NCBI RefSeq assembly: GCF_010500965.1
Contig: NZ_QVMI01000004.1
Coordinates: forward strand, 62,001 to 126,000
Length of the DNA: 64,000 bases
Direction: 5' to 3'
Source: Bacteroides sp. 51
GTDB taxonomy: Bacteria > Bacteroidota > Bacteroidia > Bacteroidales > Bacteroidaceae
Shown here: in pieces, positions 1 through 7,557 of the stretch
Layout of the letters: each line of letters opens with the position of its first letter
Position numbering within the stretch: position 1 is the first letter of the stretch
Notes under the pieces: generated by a model
Told to the model about the DNA's origin: nothing
Seen by the model: only the letters and a program-made list of their open reading frames with translations
Database searches by the model: none
Made by a program: the position numbers and the translations under genes

Positions 1-1089
1 TTTGAGGTTCTCGAATGATATCTGAGGTGTATTTGTCATTGAATAGGCACGACTAAAGAGCGTTTCCAGTTCTAGCTTTATAGGATCAGCCGCCTGTTGC
101 CAGGTTAAATATGCTGCATCAGCCTTCTCACCTTGCAATTGGACTACTCTGTTGCGGGTATTGCCTGAGAAATTTGTAACATCACCGAATAACTTCAATA
201 TTGGGAAGAAGTGGTAATCAATACAATCGGCGTAACCGGATAATAGTTTCTCAATCCGGATTCGAATCGGTCTGATAATATCGCAATAGGCATGTTTTCT
301 TGGTGCATATATAAGCGGAAGCTTTGGAAACCCATGTTTAATAACTTCTCCTTTACTATCGTCTCCTACCTTCCATGTATAGATCAAATTATCTGTCAAT
401 GTCATGAAGACTGTTGTCTCAGTCCCATCCAGTTCCTTACGTTTATATTCTCTGGAGAACGCAACCATATCTCCTGAATCATCAAAGAAAGGATAAAGTG
501 TATCTCCACGAAATGGAGACCAGATAGTTGATTTTAAGCGATATTCCGGCACAGATTTACCGAATATGGAAGCAATCTTTCTCTTGAGAATAGACCAGAA
601 CCCATCATCTTTTACAGCATACCAGTATTCTGCCACCTCTGTCTCTGAGAGCCATGAACGAACGATCTTTTTATTCTGGTATTTAATTTTATTTTTCTTC
701 AGGACTTGTTTTATTGCAGATAACAAAGACTTTTCATCCTCATCTTCTGTATCACAGTTCATGGCCGGTTCTGTGCCAACAGTAAAGGCCGTTTGGATAT
801 TGACTATATCTTGTTCTAATGGAAGAGAAATTCGATTTGGATCTTTATATTCAACCGTATCGTCTGTAACGACCATTTGTTTAGTCGTTTCACAATAAAC
901 TGATTCCCCCTTTTTTGTAACAACCTTTATCTGCGGATACTTCTCTTTATCCGTAATTATTTCATGCTTATTGGGGTTCCAGTCATTATAAAGTCTGACC
1001 ACATCAGGCAGTGGCGTACGCCTGCCTTTTTTAAGGTATTCAATACGCCTGCCTTTATCCTCAATATTTAAAACTTCCTCTAGTGTCAT
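1..1089 (-). CDS. Phage portal protein, N-terminal part (runs off the window)
   Basis: The frame is open from an ATG at 1089 to the window edge, about 363 residues, beginning MTLEEVLNIEDKGRRIEYLK. Visible features are an early MxLEEVL segment, a charged 'RRTPLPD' stretch and a mid-protein block reading 'KHGFPKLPLIYAPRKHAYCDI', followed by 'IRIEKLLSGYADCIDYHFF'. These are typical of SPP1/Gp6-type portal proteins of Bacteroidota phages. The portal forms the dodecameric ring at the capsid vertex and docks the terminase. Its place downstream of the terminase genes supports the call. The C-terminus lies outside the window. The family call rests on recalled similarity plus synteny. Confidence 0.8.
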   Translation of the reverse strand, partial: MTLEEVLNIEDKGRRIEYLKKGRRTPLPDVVRLYNDWNPNKHEIITDKEKYPQIKVVTKKGESVYCETTKQMVVTDDTVEYKDPNRISLPLEQDIVNIQTAFTVGTEPAMNCDTEDEDEKSLLSAIKQVLKKNKIKYQNKKIVRSWLSETEVAEYWYAVKDDGFWSILKRKIASIFGKSVPEYRLKSTIWSPFRGDTLYPFFDDSGDMVAFSREYKRKELDGTETTVFMTLTDNLIYTWKVGDDSKGEVIKHGFPKLPLIYAPRKHAYCDIIRPIRIRIEKLLSGYADCIDYHFFPILKLFGDVTNFSGNTRNRVVQLQGEKADAAYLTWQQAADPIKLELETLFSRAYSMTNTPQISFENLK

Positions 1090-1145
1090 ACTTATACTTT
1101 TCTCTTAAAATATAAGAGCATTCTAATTTTATAGGCTTGAAAATA

Positions 1146-1177
1146 AAATGTCCCAAAGTGTATTCTCTGGGACATTT
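1146..1177 (-). terminator. Hairpin with T-tract between terminase and portal
   Basis: AAATGTCCCA and TGGGACATTT form a perfect 10-bp stem with a 12-nt loop. Read on the minus strand the hairpin is followed by a T-rich TTTTATTTT run, which fits a rho-independent terminator. It lies 57 bp before the portal start, so it would separate portal transcription from the terminase operon or end the structured RNA block just upstream. Confidence 0.6.
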
Positions 1178-1226
1178 CGTCTGATTATCCATGCAGTTTA
1201 GTAGTGCTGCTCACTATCATATCCAT

Positions 1227-1306
1227 GGGTGGCGCTATCGTATTTGCAACTACGAAACAGACAAGTTCAATTCGCGACTCAAACAATACCTGCTTTCACG
1301 CCACCC
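1227..1306 (-). ncRNA. Stem-closed structured segment, possibly RNA
   Basis: The minus strand opens with GGGTGGCG and closes with CGCCACCC, an 8-bp stem enclosing 64 nt. Inside are a possible AAGCA/TGTTT arm with a GGTAT loop and a TCGTA/TACGA 5-bp stem with a GTTGCAAA loop. The size (80 nt) and closing stem resemble a tRNA. However, three or four unpaired bases separate the T-arm-like hairpin from the acceptor-like stem, and no convincing anticodon arm forms. I therefore do not call it a tRNA. Confidence 0.3.
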
Positions 1307-1323
1307 TTCTCTCAAATGTTTTG

Positions 1324-1385
1324 CGACCGGAGAGGGATTTCAACCCTCACGCATCTATATATGCTGGCTCTATGTCTATCCGGCC
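1324..1385 (-). ncRNA. tRNA-like minihelix (truncated or D-armless tRNA-like element)
   Basis: On the minus strand GGCCGGA pairs with TCCGGTC (7 bp, one G-U) as an acceptor stem. Directly stacked on it is a T-arm GAGGG/CCCTC with the 7-nt loop TTGAAAT, which keeps T54 and A58 but has G in place of C56. Only 30 nt lie between acceptor and T-arm, too few for both D and anticodon arms; a small GCAT/ATGC hairpin occupies part of it. The element sits between the large terminase stop (1417) and the portal. It could be a decayed phage tRNA or a structured phage RNA. No CCA is encoded. Confidence 0.4.
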
Positions 1386-1416
1386 ATTTAATCTAATATA
1401 TAAAGTGAATTATGTT

Positions 1417-2721
1417 TTATCGGCCGAATATTTCAGATATATTCTGTTTTGTTTCTCGTTTTCCAAGCAACTCTTCCAAGACCCAGTACCGGATAGCATC
1501 AAAAGCATGGTTAAAATCATCAATCGGCTCATTGATATACTTTCCATCATTATCTTGATCCCAGGTGTATTGCCTTCTTTCGGCAAGGATGTTATAGGAC
1601 CGCTTTGTTATCTTCAAGTTCAATTCAAGCATTTTATCTATACCGGCCTTAACCGAGCCCTGGTACTTATCAACAGGCTTAACTTTATAACCGGCGTTCC
1701 TTATTTCGGTCACCAATCTGGGATCAGCGCTTTCGGATATGATTCTCTTGGCAACATGAGGTTTTAGCTCTTTAATGATATCCTTTGTTAGCATGTGTGT
1801 TTTATAACAGAGTTCATCTACATACAAATCTCCGTCTATATATCCGATGTCGATTATGGCCGTTGGATCATTGGTAAATCCAAAGTCCATGCCTATACCC
1901 CGTTTCTTTACCCAATCAGGTATTTCATTTACTATTTCATAGCTTTTGAATATAACCCCTTCGGATATCTCTGCCCACCGGCCGATAATTGTATGGGCAT
2001 ATTTAGAGTTGTTTAGTTTATGCTTGTCAATGGTACCATCTGCTTTTGTCGCCTGGGCAATAGACTTCTTTTTTATGTCTTCCGTCTCCTGTAGAAAGGT
2101 TTCATTCAGGTTATCAACATTATCTAAGTAGGTTGTATGGATATGGAGTACGTTGGGATGCGTACTTATCTGAACGTCTACACCGTCTATCTCAACTATC
2201 TTATGGGTATTCTGAATGTATCTTTGATAAATGAAGTGATTGATATCAGGAGGGTTCATTACAATGATTACCCGTAATTGAATGCCTATCTTACGAATAG
2301 AAAGGACTATTTTATCAAAGTCCTTTTCGTCAACCCACTCCTCAGCTTCATCGCATACGAATGTGGTGATCCCTTGTATTGATTTAAGGTTTGCTGTTTG
2401 TTTCCCGGAACTTGTTTTAATACCACGGAATAAGATTTCACTCCCGGAGTATTTATTGACTATTTCTTTCTTGGAAATATAGAAATACTCTTCAGATTCA
2501 TCAAGTTCTATCTTTTCATTAAACTCAGGAATAACAGAGAGTTCGGCTGAAGTCATTGTGTACCGGCAAAATAAGATCTTATGCCCTTCTTCAAATGAGA
2601 GCCTCTCCAGGAATGTAGATACATTAAAAGACTTAGCACTACCGCGGCCTCCGGTAACTAAGATTATAAATTTATCTTCATTCTCATATAATGGTTCATA
2701 AGCCGGCTGTACATTGATCAT
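1417..2721 (-). CDS. Phage terminase large subunit
   Basis: 434 residues. The N-terminal packaging ATPase shows Walker A GGRGSAKS near residues 24-31 and a Walker B-like TTFVCDEAEE near 120-129. The C-terminal RNase H-like nuclease shows GMDFGFTNDPTA, SESADP and DDFNHAFDAIRYW, which supply the metal-binding acidic residues. This is the PBSX/XtmB-like class that cuts concatemers and drives DNA into the prohead. The start overlaps the small-subunit stop as ATGA, so the two are translationally coupled. All motor and nuclease motifs are intact, which argues against a decayed prophage. Confidence 0.93.
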   Translation of the reverse strand: MINVQPAYEPLYENEDKFIILVTGGRGSAKSFNVSTFLERLSFEEGHKILFCRYTMTSAELSVIPEFNEKIELDESEEYFYISKKEIVNKYSGSEILFRGIKTSSGKQTANLKSIQGITTFVCDEAEEWVDEKDFDKIVLSIRKIGIQLRVIIVMNPPDINHFIYQRYIQNTHKIVEIDGVDVQISTHPNVLHIHTTYLDNVDNLNETFLQETEDIKKKSIAQATKADGTIDKHKLNNSKYAHTIIGRWAEISEGVIFKSYEIVNEIPDWVKKRGIGMDFGFTNDPTAIIDIGYIDGDLYVDELCYKTHMLTKDIIKELKPHVAKRIISESADPRLVTEIRNAGYKVKPVDKYQGSVKAGIDKMLELNLKITKRSYNILAERRQYTWDQDNDGKYINEPIDDFNHAFDAIRYWVLEELLGKRETKQNISEIFGR

Positions 2722-3206
2722 TCTTTTTCCCCGAATTTCTTAAGCCACTCTTTTATAGGCACGGAACCTTTCTCCTTTATTTCTGCCTCTATTTTATTCT
2801 CCTGACGATTCTTCCAGTTGTCGGGATCACGATTGGTTTGAAAATGAATGATAGCACCAAGACTGGGGGCAAAGTGTTTCTCTGTGACAACATGCTCTTT
2901 GACCTTAACAATAGCTTTCCCGTTGTCGTCTTTCTTCCCAGTATCTACTGTTACAGTTCTCTTCTCATGAGCAGTATATCCCTTTATCAGTTTAGATAGA
3001 GATTTTTCACACTCAACAAGCATATCATCAATGAACTTATCTTTGGCCTTTTTTATAGCATCTGCAAAATCTGCATTTTTAGATAACCAGTCATAATATG
3101 TACGTTCAGATATACCTACGGATTTACACACTTCAGCAATAGTATAACTGTCCGCGCTGATTAGCTCGCAGATATGTTCAACAATTCTTTTGCTATACTT
3201 TGCCAT
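2718..3206 (-). CDS. Phage terminase small subunit
   Basis: 162 residues. The N-terminus carries a helix-turn-helix (about residues 19-40: YTIAEVCKSVGISERTYYDWL) of the kind used by small terminases to recognise pac/cos DNA. A lysine-rich middle region and a C-terminal 'DPDNWKNRQ' block follow; the latter is a recurring small-terminase signature near the oligomerisation region. It is coupled by ATGA overlap to the large subunit, so position and motif agree. The start at 3206 is the only plausible one before the terminator upstream. Confidence 0.85.
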   Translation of the reverse strand: MAKYSKRIVEHICELISADSYTIAEVCKSVGISERTYYDWLSKNADFADAIKKAKDKFIDDMLVECEKSLSKLIKGYTAHEKRTVTVDTGKKDDNGKAIVKVKEHVVTEKHFAPSLGAIIHFQTNRDPDNWKNRQENKIEAEIKEKGSVPIKEWLKKFGEKE

Positions 3207-3261
3207 AAAGGTTTTTGTTTAAAATATAAAATAGGTTGAATCTTTACGGCGATCGAAAAAA

Positions 3262-3285
3262 GCGTGAAACCTTTCGGAATCACGC
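3262..3285 (-). terminator. Rho-independent terminator upstream of terminase genes
   Basis: GCGTGA and TCACGC form the stem (further weak pairing inside), and on the minus strand the hairpin is followed directly by TTTTTTC (3255-3261). It lies downstream of the 3310-3516 gene and would separate the early/middle block from the terminase and structural block. Confidence 0.6.
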
Positions 3286-3309
3286 CTTAAATAGAAATAG
3301 TTTATATTA

Positions 3310-3516
3310 TTATTCTTCCATTTTCACCATCGAATCTGCAATATCAATGTAGTTCTCTAATTCGTTGACTATTGCTTTCAGTTCGATGTATTTACGTTTA
3401 TCAACAGGAGTAGCCAATCCCTCGGGTTGTTTCTCAATTTCTGCAAGCTCTTCCTTCTTACGTGAAAGGCGATTCTCTAAAACTTTCTTGTATATCATAA
3501 GTGGGGTTTCTTTCAT
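3310..3516 (-). CDS. Small hypothetical phage protein, coiled-coil-like
   Basis: 68 residues, highly charged, with a heptad-like helical pattern (ENRLSRKKEELAEIEKQ) followed by IELKAIVNELENYIDIA. This suggests one or two long helices. No family is recognised. It sits between the ParB-methyltransferase gene and a terminator, on the same strand as the rest of the element, and ends close to that terminator, so it is probably the last gene of the upstream transcript. An inner start at MIYKK (residue 8) is possible. Confidence 0.6.
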   Translation of the reverse strand: MKETPLMIYKKVLENRLSRKKEELAEIEKQPEGLATPVDKRKYIELKAIVNELENYIDIADSMVKMEE

Positions 3517-3550
3517 GCCAGCAGTTTTTTAAGTTCTAGCGGCAAAGTTA

Positions 3551-4948
3551 TTATTCATTTTCAAATAAGGCATCATCCGAGAAATCTAATTCCGGAAAAT
3601 TATCTTTTATCCGTTTAGGATCACCTTTGTAGAAAACAAGTACATTTTGGTGAGTCTTACCTATCTTCCGGCTATTATTAAATTGCTTAGTAACCCGCAG
3701 TGCCAGGCTTCCGATTGATGTCACGAGTATCATTTCATTGTAATAATGAAGTCCTGCGTCTTTGAAGGCTTCAATTGTATCCTGAACAAAGTTGTAATAT
3801 GTACCATCTTTCCCACGGACTTCACCAACAACAATTACAGCGAAGCGATTTTCGTTAAGAAGATCACATGAACGTTGGATAATCGTTCGATAATTTACAA
3901 GAAATTCCCGGTACTCCATATTCGAAAGGTCGCGCGGATCATCGGAGTAAACTTCAAGGTCAGCGTATGGAGGACAGGTAAATAACAAATCGAATTTATC
4001 TTTATAGAACAGTTCTTTGACATTCATGCTATCATCACATACCCAATACGGTTTCGGCTCGTCTGACAAAAGAATATCTTCTGCGTTTTTATAGTTCGCC
4101 TCAATTTGTTCCTTCCGTAAATCAATACCATAATATTGCATGAGTAATTTTGATGCAACTACACCACGGACTGAACCGCCGGCGAATGGATCAAGTATAA
4201 CACCATCGTAAATATTAAACCAACGGTATGCAAGCTCACAAAGCACAGGATCGAAAATAGAGGTTCCATCCATTAACAGTATATCGTGCTCCTTACAATA
4301 GGTAATCAATTCATCCCAAGATGGATCGTACCCCAATTTATCACGCAGGGAATTGCGTGCTTCATACACTCGAGGAGGTTGTGCCGAACGGGCGAATGTT
4401 AATTCTTCTCCCCTGCCTACTTCACTTTTAATACCAAGATCAATCCAGGCTTTCTTCCTATCCTGCCAACGTCCCTGCCTGGAATCAAGAATAGAGAATG
4501 GCGGGATAATAAACTTATCTTGTACACTGCCGGCGCGTGAGCTATCAGCTTTGATCTCTATTTCCGGAAGATCAATATCACCAATAGTAAATTCCCAAGC
4601 ATCAAGTTCACCTGCGGAGAAATCTTCAAGGATAGCCTCAACGTCAAAGATAGAGGTGTCAGTGGTATAGTTATCAGCAAGAGCCAGCGCTTTCCGGCGT
4701 GAATCTTCAGTTGATAAGTCTGTGCGCTTTATTGCAATTAGTTCGGTTCCGTCAGATTCAATTATACGAACCGGAAGCCCAAGCTCCTTCGCCTGTTCAT
4801 ACACACCATTGCCAGCAATAATGCAATCATCCTTATCGAAAAGGATTGATCGGCCGGCTCCACAATCTTCCAGACTCTTGCGGATGAGTCGCTTATTCTT
4901 ATCCGTATGAATACGGTAATTACGAGGGTCGAATTTTAATTCCATCAT
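3551..4948 (-). CDS. ParB-like domain fused to a DNA methyltransferase
   Basis: 465 residues. Residues ~1-100 form a ParB/sulfiredoxin-like domain (FDPRNYRIHTDKNKRLI; the 'AGNG' turn at 45-48; a late KRTDLSTEDSRRKALALADN block). Residues ~140-450 form an amino-methyltransferase with the SAM-binding motif ILDPFAGGSVRG (251-262) and the catalytic motif TCPPYADLE (324-332), a CPPY variant of the usual D/N/S-PPY. This fits N6-adenine or N4-cytosine modification of DNA for anti-restriction or packaging control. PRTRC cassettes are named for ParB-related plus ThiF-related genes, so this ParB-type protein may be the cassette's ParB partner, although it is about 3.4 kb away. Start 4948 or 4945 (tandem ATGs). 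Confidence 0.85.
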   Translation of the reverse strand: MMELKFDPRNYRIHTDKNKRLIRKSLEDCGAGRSILFDKDDCIIAGNGVYEQAKELGLPVRIIESDGTELIAIKRTDLSTEDSRRKALALADNYTTDTSIFDVEAILEDFSAGELDAWEFTIGDIDLPEIEIKADSSRAGSVQDKFIIPPFSILDSRQGRWQDRKKAWIDLGIKSEVGRGEELTFARSAQPPRVYEARNSLRDKLGYDPSWDELITYCKEHDILLMDGTSIFDPVLCELAYRWFNIYDGVILDPFAGGSVRGVVASKLLMQYYGIDLRKEQIEANYKNAEDILLSDEPKPYWVCDDSMNVKELFYKDKFDLLFTCPPYADLEVYSDDPRDLSNMEYREFLVNYRTIIQRSCDLLNENRFAVIVVGEVRGKDGTYYNFVQDTIEAFKDAGLHYYNEMILVTSIGSLALRVTKQFNNSRKIGKTHQNVLVFYKGDPKRIKDNFPELDFSDDALFENE

Positions 4949-4965
4949 TTCTATCTAGTTTCAAA

Positions 4966-5184
4966 TTATTCAACTAACTGTTTTGCAAGCTGTAACGCTT
5001 CAATTATTTCATCAATCTGCTCATTAGACAAATTAACGTACTGCTCAAACCCATCTTCGTCTTCAATTTGAAGTTGCGGGTTTCCTGAAAATACAAGGTT
5101 TCCTTTAGTTCTATTGCATATTCGAACTAAACACCCTCCGGAAACGGAGACTTCTGTAAAATGCTTCGTTTTATTCTTAATCAT
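4966..5184 (-). CDS. Small hypothetical phage protein
   Basis: 72 residues. A basic, cysteine-containing N-terminus (CLVRICNRTKGNLVF) is followed by an acidic C-terminus (LSNEQIDEIIEALQLAKQL) that should be helical. No family is recognised. It lies 17 bp upstream of the ParB-methyltransferase and in the same operon. The reading frame, codon use and position argue that it is real, although its role is unknown. Confidence 0.6.
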   Translation of the reverse strand: MIKNKTKHFTEVSVSGGCLVRICNRTKGNLVFSGNPQLQIEDEDGFEQYVNLSNEQIDEIIEALQLAKQLVE

Positions 5185-5205
5185 ATTTATATCGTTATTC
5201 GTTAA

Positions 5206-5787
5206 TTATTTACTCAATATTCCTATGACAAGTGAAGCATGTTTGACCACTCTATTGATCAAATCCTTTTGCCTGTCTAGCGCATCATTTAGAGGCTTCT
5301 CATTGCCTAAATGGTATTGGTGTTTGCTATATTGGGATATCTGGTGATCACAGCTCCAGTATAGCGAATAATAAATACCTCTTAATTCAAATGCAGTGTT
5401 TGAACTCTTTAAATCATCGGCAGTTACGGAGTATTCTTCATGATGAGAAAACTCCTGGTGTATCCATGTTAAGTATTCATTGAAGTAGCAATAACAAATG
5501 CAACATCTATCAAAACTTTCATGATCGGATGATGTGTCGGTTATATTCTCTTCGATAATTGTCCTATTACCATGGTTGCGCCTAATCTCCTTTTTCGCCT
5601 TTTCAATGCACTTCTCATCACTGCAACAATCATATTCAGAACTGAACTCATGACCATCTTTGTCAGTGAAGTAGCACATGCAATTCGTTGTTTCTTCTTT
5701 ATCATAAGGCTTTAACAGTTCCATAGCTTTATCAAGTATGGCTTGCTGTTCGTCTGTGACTTCTATGTCTTTAAATATATCCTCCAT
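5206..5787 (-). CDS. Cysteine-rich hypothetical phage protein
   Basis: 193 residues with clustered cysteines: NCMCYF (about 35-40), DCCSDEKC (about 54-61) and RCCICYCYF (about 94-102), plus several histidines (HHEEY; SCDHQ). The spacing could bind zinc in several sites, but no named zinc finger fits. It has no signal peptide or membrane segment, so it is probably cytoplasmic. It sits in the middle of the element's operon. No function is assigned; a zinc-binding regulator or host-takeover protein are only guesses. Confidence 0.6.
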   Translation of the reverse strand: MEDIFKDIEVTDEQQAILDKAMELLKPYDKEETTNCMCYFTDKDGHEFSSEYDCCSDEKCIEKAKKEIRRNHGNRTIIEENITDTSSDHESFDRCCICYCYFNEYLTWIHQEFSHHEEYSVTADDLKSSNTAFELRGIYYSLYWSCDHQISQYSKHQYHLGNEKPLNDALDRQKDLINRVVKHASLVIGILSK

Positions 5788-5797
5788 ACTGTGTTAG

Positions 5798-5989
5798 TTA
5801 TACTTTAATGATTTTTGCTAAAAGAGTGCGAAGAGATTTTTCGCATGCCTTGTATCTTTCTATTTCACTCTCTGGTAAGTCTCCGTAACCGATTGAACCC
5901 TCTATTTCAGATAAACCGAGCTGGATGGCTTGGTATTCCTCAAAGGTTATCATTACCTTACGAGGTTTTGGTTTTTCTTGTTTGCTCAT
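5798..5989 (-). CDS. Small hypothetical phage protein
   Basis: 63 residues with a lysine/proline-rich start (MSKQEKPKPRKVMITFEEYQ) and a helical remainder (AIQLGLSEIEGSIGYGDLPESEIERYKACEKSLRTLL). The N-terminal tail followed by a FEEYQAIQLGL helix could be a small DNA-binding or adaptor module, but no family is recognised. It starts 44 bp after the sigma-like gene stop and is 10 bp from the next gene, consistent with co-transcription. Confidence 0.55.
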   Translation of the reverse strand: MSKQEKPKPRKVMITFEEYQAIQLGLSEIEGSIGYGDLPESEIERYKACEKSLRTLLAKIIKV

Positions 5990-6033
5990 TTTTAGTTAGT
6001 TTTACGCGTTCGGAAATCCCGAACAATTTGTTA

Positions 6034-6597
6034 TTAAAATAGGCTTTCACCCTTTATTTTCTTACGTATAAGTTCTTGTACTCCGTTGTAAACCTCATAC
6101 AATTCTTTTAACGATTCCGATCCAGTCCAATCAGAGAAGTTTTGATCATTGAAGAACCGGTATTCAAACACCTTTCGTGCTAACGGCGACAAATCAAGTT
6201 CCTCGAACACTTCCCGGACTAGATGAAACTGAGTAAGTAGAGTTTCTGTATTATCTTCAGGTTCATCATAGATATCCTCAATTTCTAACCTAGTATAATC
6301 TGCATTATAATCGGCCGGAATTGCCTTGTATCGATTCCGATACGGAGAAGTAGGAGAAGTTGCATTCAGCTTTATCATCCGCAGCACAAAGAAGTCTAAC
6401 TCGGTATATCCGTTCTTTTTTGCCTGAAGTAATCGAATCAACAACCTATCATCTTTTGCCAATAATGAACACAGTACCTCATTTAGAACATCAAGACCCT
6501 CTTCTGGAATGCCGGCCAGTCTACAATGATATCGTGAGTGTTCCAGCCACCTGTCATATCTTAGGGTTATATATTTATTTACTGCCTCACTTGCCAT
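6034..6597 (-). CDS. Sigma-factor-like phage protein (putative)
   Basis: 187 residues, all helical, beginning MASEAVNKYITLRYDRWLEH. The N-terminal half looks like a sigma region 2-type bundle (ISLRYDRWL...AGIPEEGLDVLNEVLCSLLAK; 'YTELDFFVLRMIKLNATS'). The C-terminal half has LDLSPLARKVFEYRFF, as in region 4 lead-in helices. Bacteroidota phages often carry such a protein, annotated as sigma-70-like, at this place between replication and packaging genes, where it would switch on late genes. The HTH is not clear, so the call is tentative. Confidence 0.5.
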   Translation of the reverse strand: MASEAVNKYITLRYDRWLEHSRYHCRLAGIPEEGLDVLNEVLCSLLAKDDRLLIRLLQAKKNGYTELDFFVLRMIKLNATSPTSPYRNRYKAIPADYNADYTRLEIEDIYDEPEDNTETLLTQFHLVREVFEELDLSPLARKVFEYRFFNDQNFSDWTGSESLKELYEVYNGVQELIRKKIKGESLF

Positions 6598-6628
6598 AGA
6601 AATCAGAGTTTTTAATATCTTTGTGGTG

Positions 6629-6690
6629 TAAGAATTATAGGCTTCTATGGCTTATGCGGGCGGTTGGTAGTGGTGTACCAATCGCCTTTT
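6629..6690 (+). ncRNA. Candidate plus-strand small RNA with a 7-codon ORF, antisense to the prophage genes
   Basis: In an otherwise minus-strand element, the plus strand shows a Bacteroidota -7 box TATCTTTG (6616-6623). It then shows a micro-ORF ATG-GCT-TAT-GCG-GGC-GGT-TGG-TAG (6647-6670, MAYAGGW) and a strong hairpin (6659-6686; 11-bp stem with one wobble, GTGGTG loop) followed by TTTTATTTT. The T-run is only on the plus side, so the terminator points right. The nearest -33 TTG is 22 nt away, longer than the usual 19. The start point is estimated from the -7 box. Confidence 0.45.
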
Positions 6691-6946
6691 ATTTTGAACA
6701 CTCAAAACCTACATGGATGCTACCCTGAAGAACTTCATTTGCGAATACACACTCATATATCAGGAGCGACTTACGAGCAGATATGAATTCAAACCTTACT
6801 CCCATTACCGTGATATGACTTGTACCCTCAATACCTAAATCCATTAACTCAACGGCCAGCCTTTGCCGGTCTCGATGTACAGACGAATGAACCAGAACTA
6901 ATCCTTGCGCTTTTAACGCCATACGTATTTGATCTAAACTAATCAT
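6689..6946 (-). CDS. Small hypothetical phage protein
   Basis: 85 residues, mixed alpha/beta (MALKAQGLVLVHSSVHRDRQRLAVELMDLGIEGTSHITVMG), with no signal peptide. The start overlaps the upstream gene's stop as ATGA at 6943-6946, so it is translationally coupled to the DUF6633-like gene. The family is not recognised. The coupling makes it a real gene of the replication operon. Confidence 0.6.
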   Translation of the reverse strand: MISLDQIRMALKAQGLVLVHSSVHRDRQRLAVELMDLGIEGTSHITVMGVRFEFISARKSLLIYECVFANEVLQGSIHVGFECSK

Positions 6947-7557
6947 AGCCTCGGTGGTTTTAATAGTTCAATAGCCTCTAAATCACCTGCATCAGCACGT
7001 TTCTTAATTTCCATGTACTCATGAAAGAAAACGCCTTTAGTAGCTTCGGCTGGATGTAGTTTTTTCCAAACCTCAGCCTCTTTTATGCTTAGATCCTGTG
7101 CTTTTGTATCTCTGTGAATGTCATACTTGGTAAGCCAACTCATAATTACTTCTCCATCAACTCTTCCAAAAATTTGTCCAAATAGACCTTTCTTAGCCAT
7201 ATTGAAAAATAGTTTGAAATCTTCCTGAGTGTAATGAGGATAAGTTTCGATTATCAAATTAATCGTATCGGCAACCTGTATGGCATTCATGGTTCCATTC
7301 ACAGAATAGAATCTAAGAAAACTATTCATCCATTTCACCATAAGTGCTTGTAGCCAAATTTCTCCGTTTTGAGTTTTTAATTCGACAATCGAAACCTGAG
7401 GAGACTTAAAAACATCTAATACCGTTTTAGGCCTAATGCTGTCCCAATATAGCATCGGCGAGCTCTTCAAGAGCGTCACGGCTTGCAATTTTGTTTTCGG
7501 GAGTTCCTCTAAAGGAATTATCTCCTGTGCCTTGTATTGAGTTATTTGATTTTCCAT
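6943..7557 (-). CDS. DUF6633-like phage protein
   Basis: 204 residues, mostly helical. Notable blocks are WDSIRPKTVLDVFKSPQVSIVE, LIIETYPHYTQEDFKLFFNMAKKGLFGQIFGRVDGEVIMSWL and an N-terminal QYKAQEIIPLEELP. The 'YPHYTQEDFKLFF...G.I..RVDG..I..WL' pattern is shared by Bacteroidota phage and mobile-element proteins that I associate with DUF6633 and that sit next to replication genes. A role in replication initiation is inferred from position. It overlaps the upstream gene by 125 bp, an unusually long out-of-frame overlap in which both frames look coding. Confidence 0.6.
   Translation of the reverse strand: MENQITQYKAQEIIPLEELPKTKLQAVTLLKSSPMLYWDSIRPKTVLDVFKSPQVSIVELKTQNGEIWLQALMVKWMNSFLRFYSVNGTMNAIQVADTINLIIETYPHYTQEDFKLFFNMAKKGLFGQIFGRVDGEVIMSWLTKYDIHRDTKAQDLSIKEAEVWKKLHPAEATKGVFFHEYMEIKKRADAGDLEAIELLKPPRL

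Noticed and set aside
1227-1306. Canonical tRNA
   Set aside because: Closing stem present but T-arm not stacked on it and no anticodon arm; kept only as a structured element.
1204-1767. 187-codon plus-strand ORF
   Set aside because: It overlaps the terminase large subunit and the structured block in antisense; no protein-like pattern.
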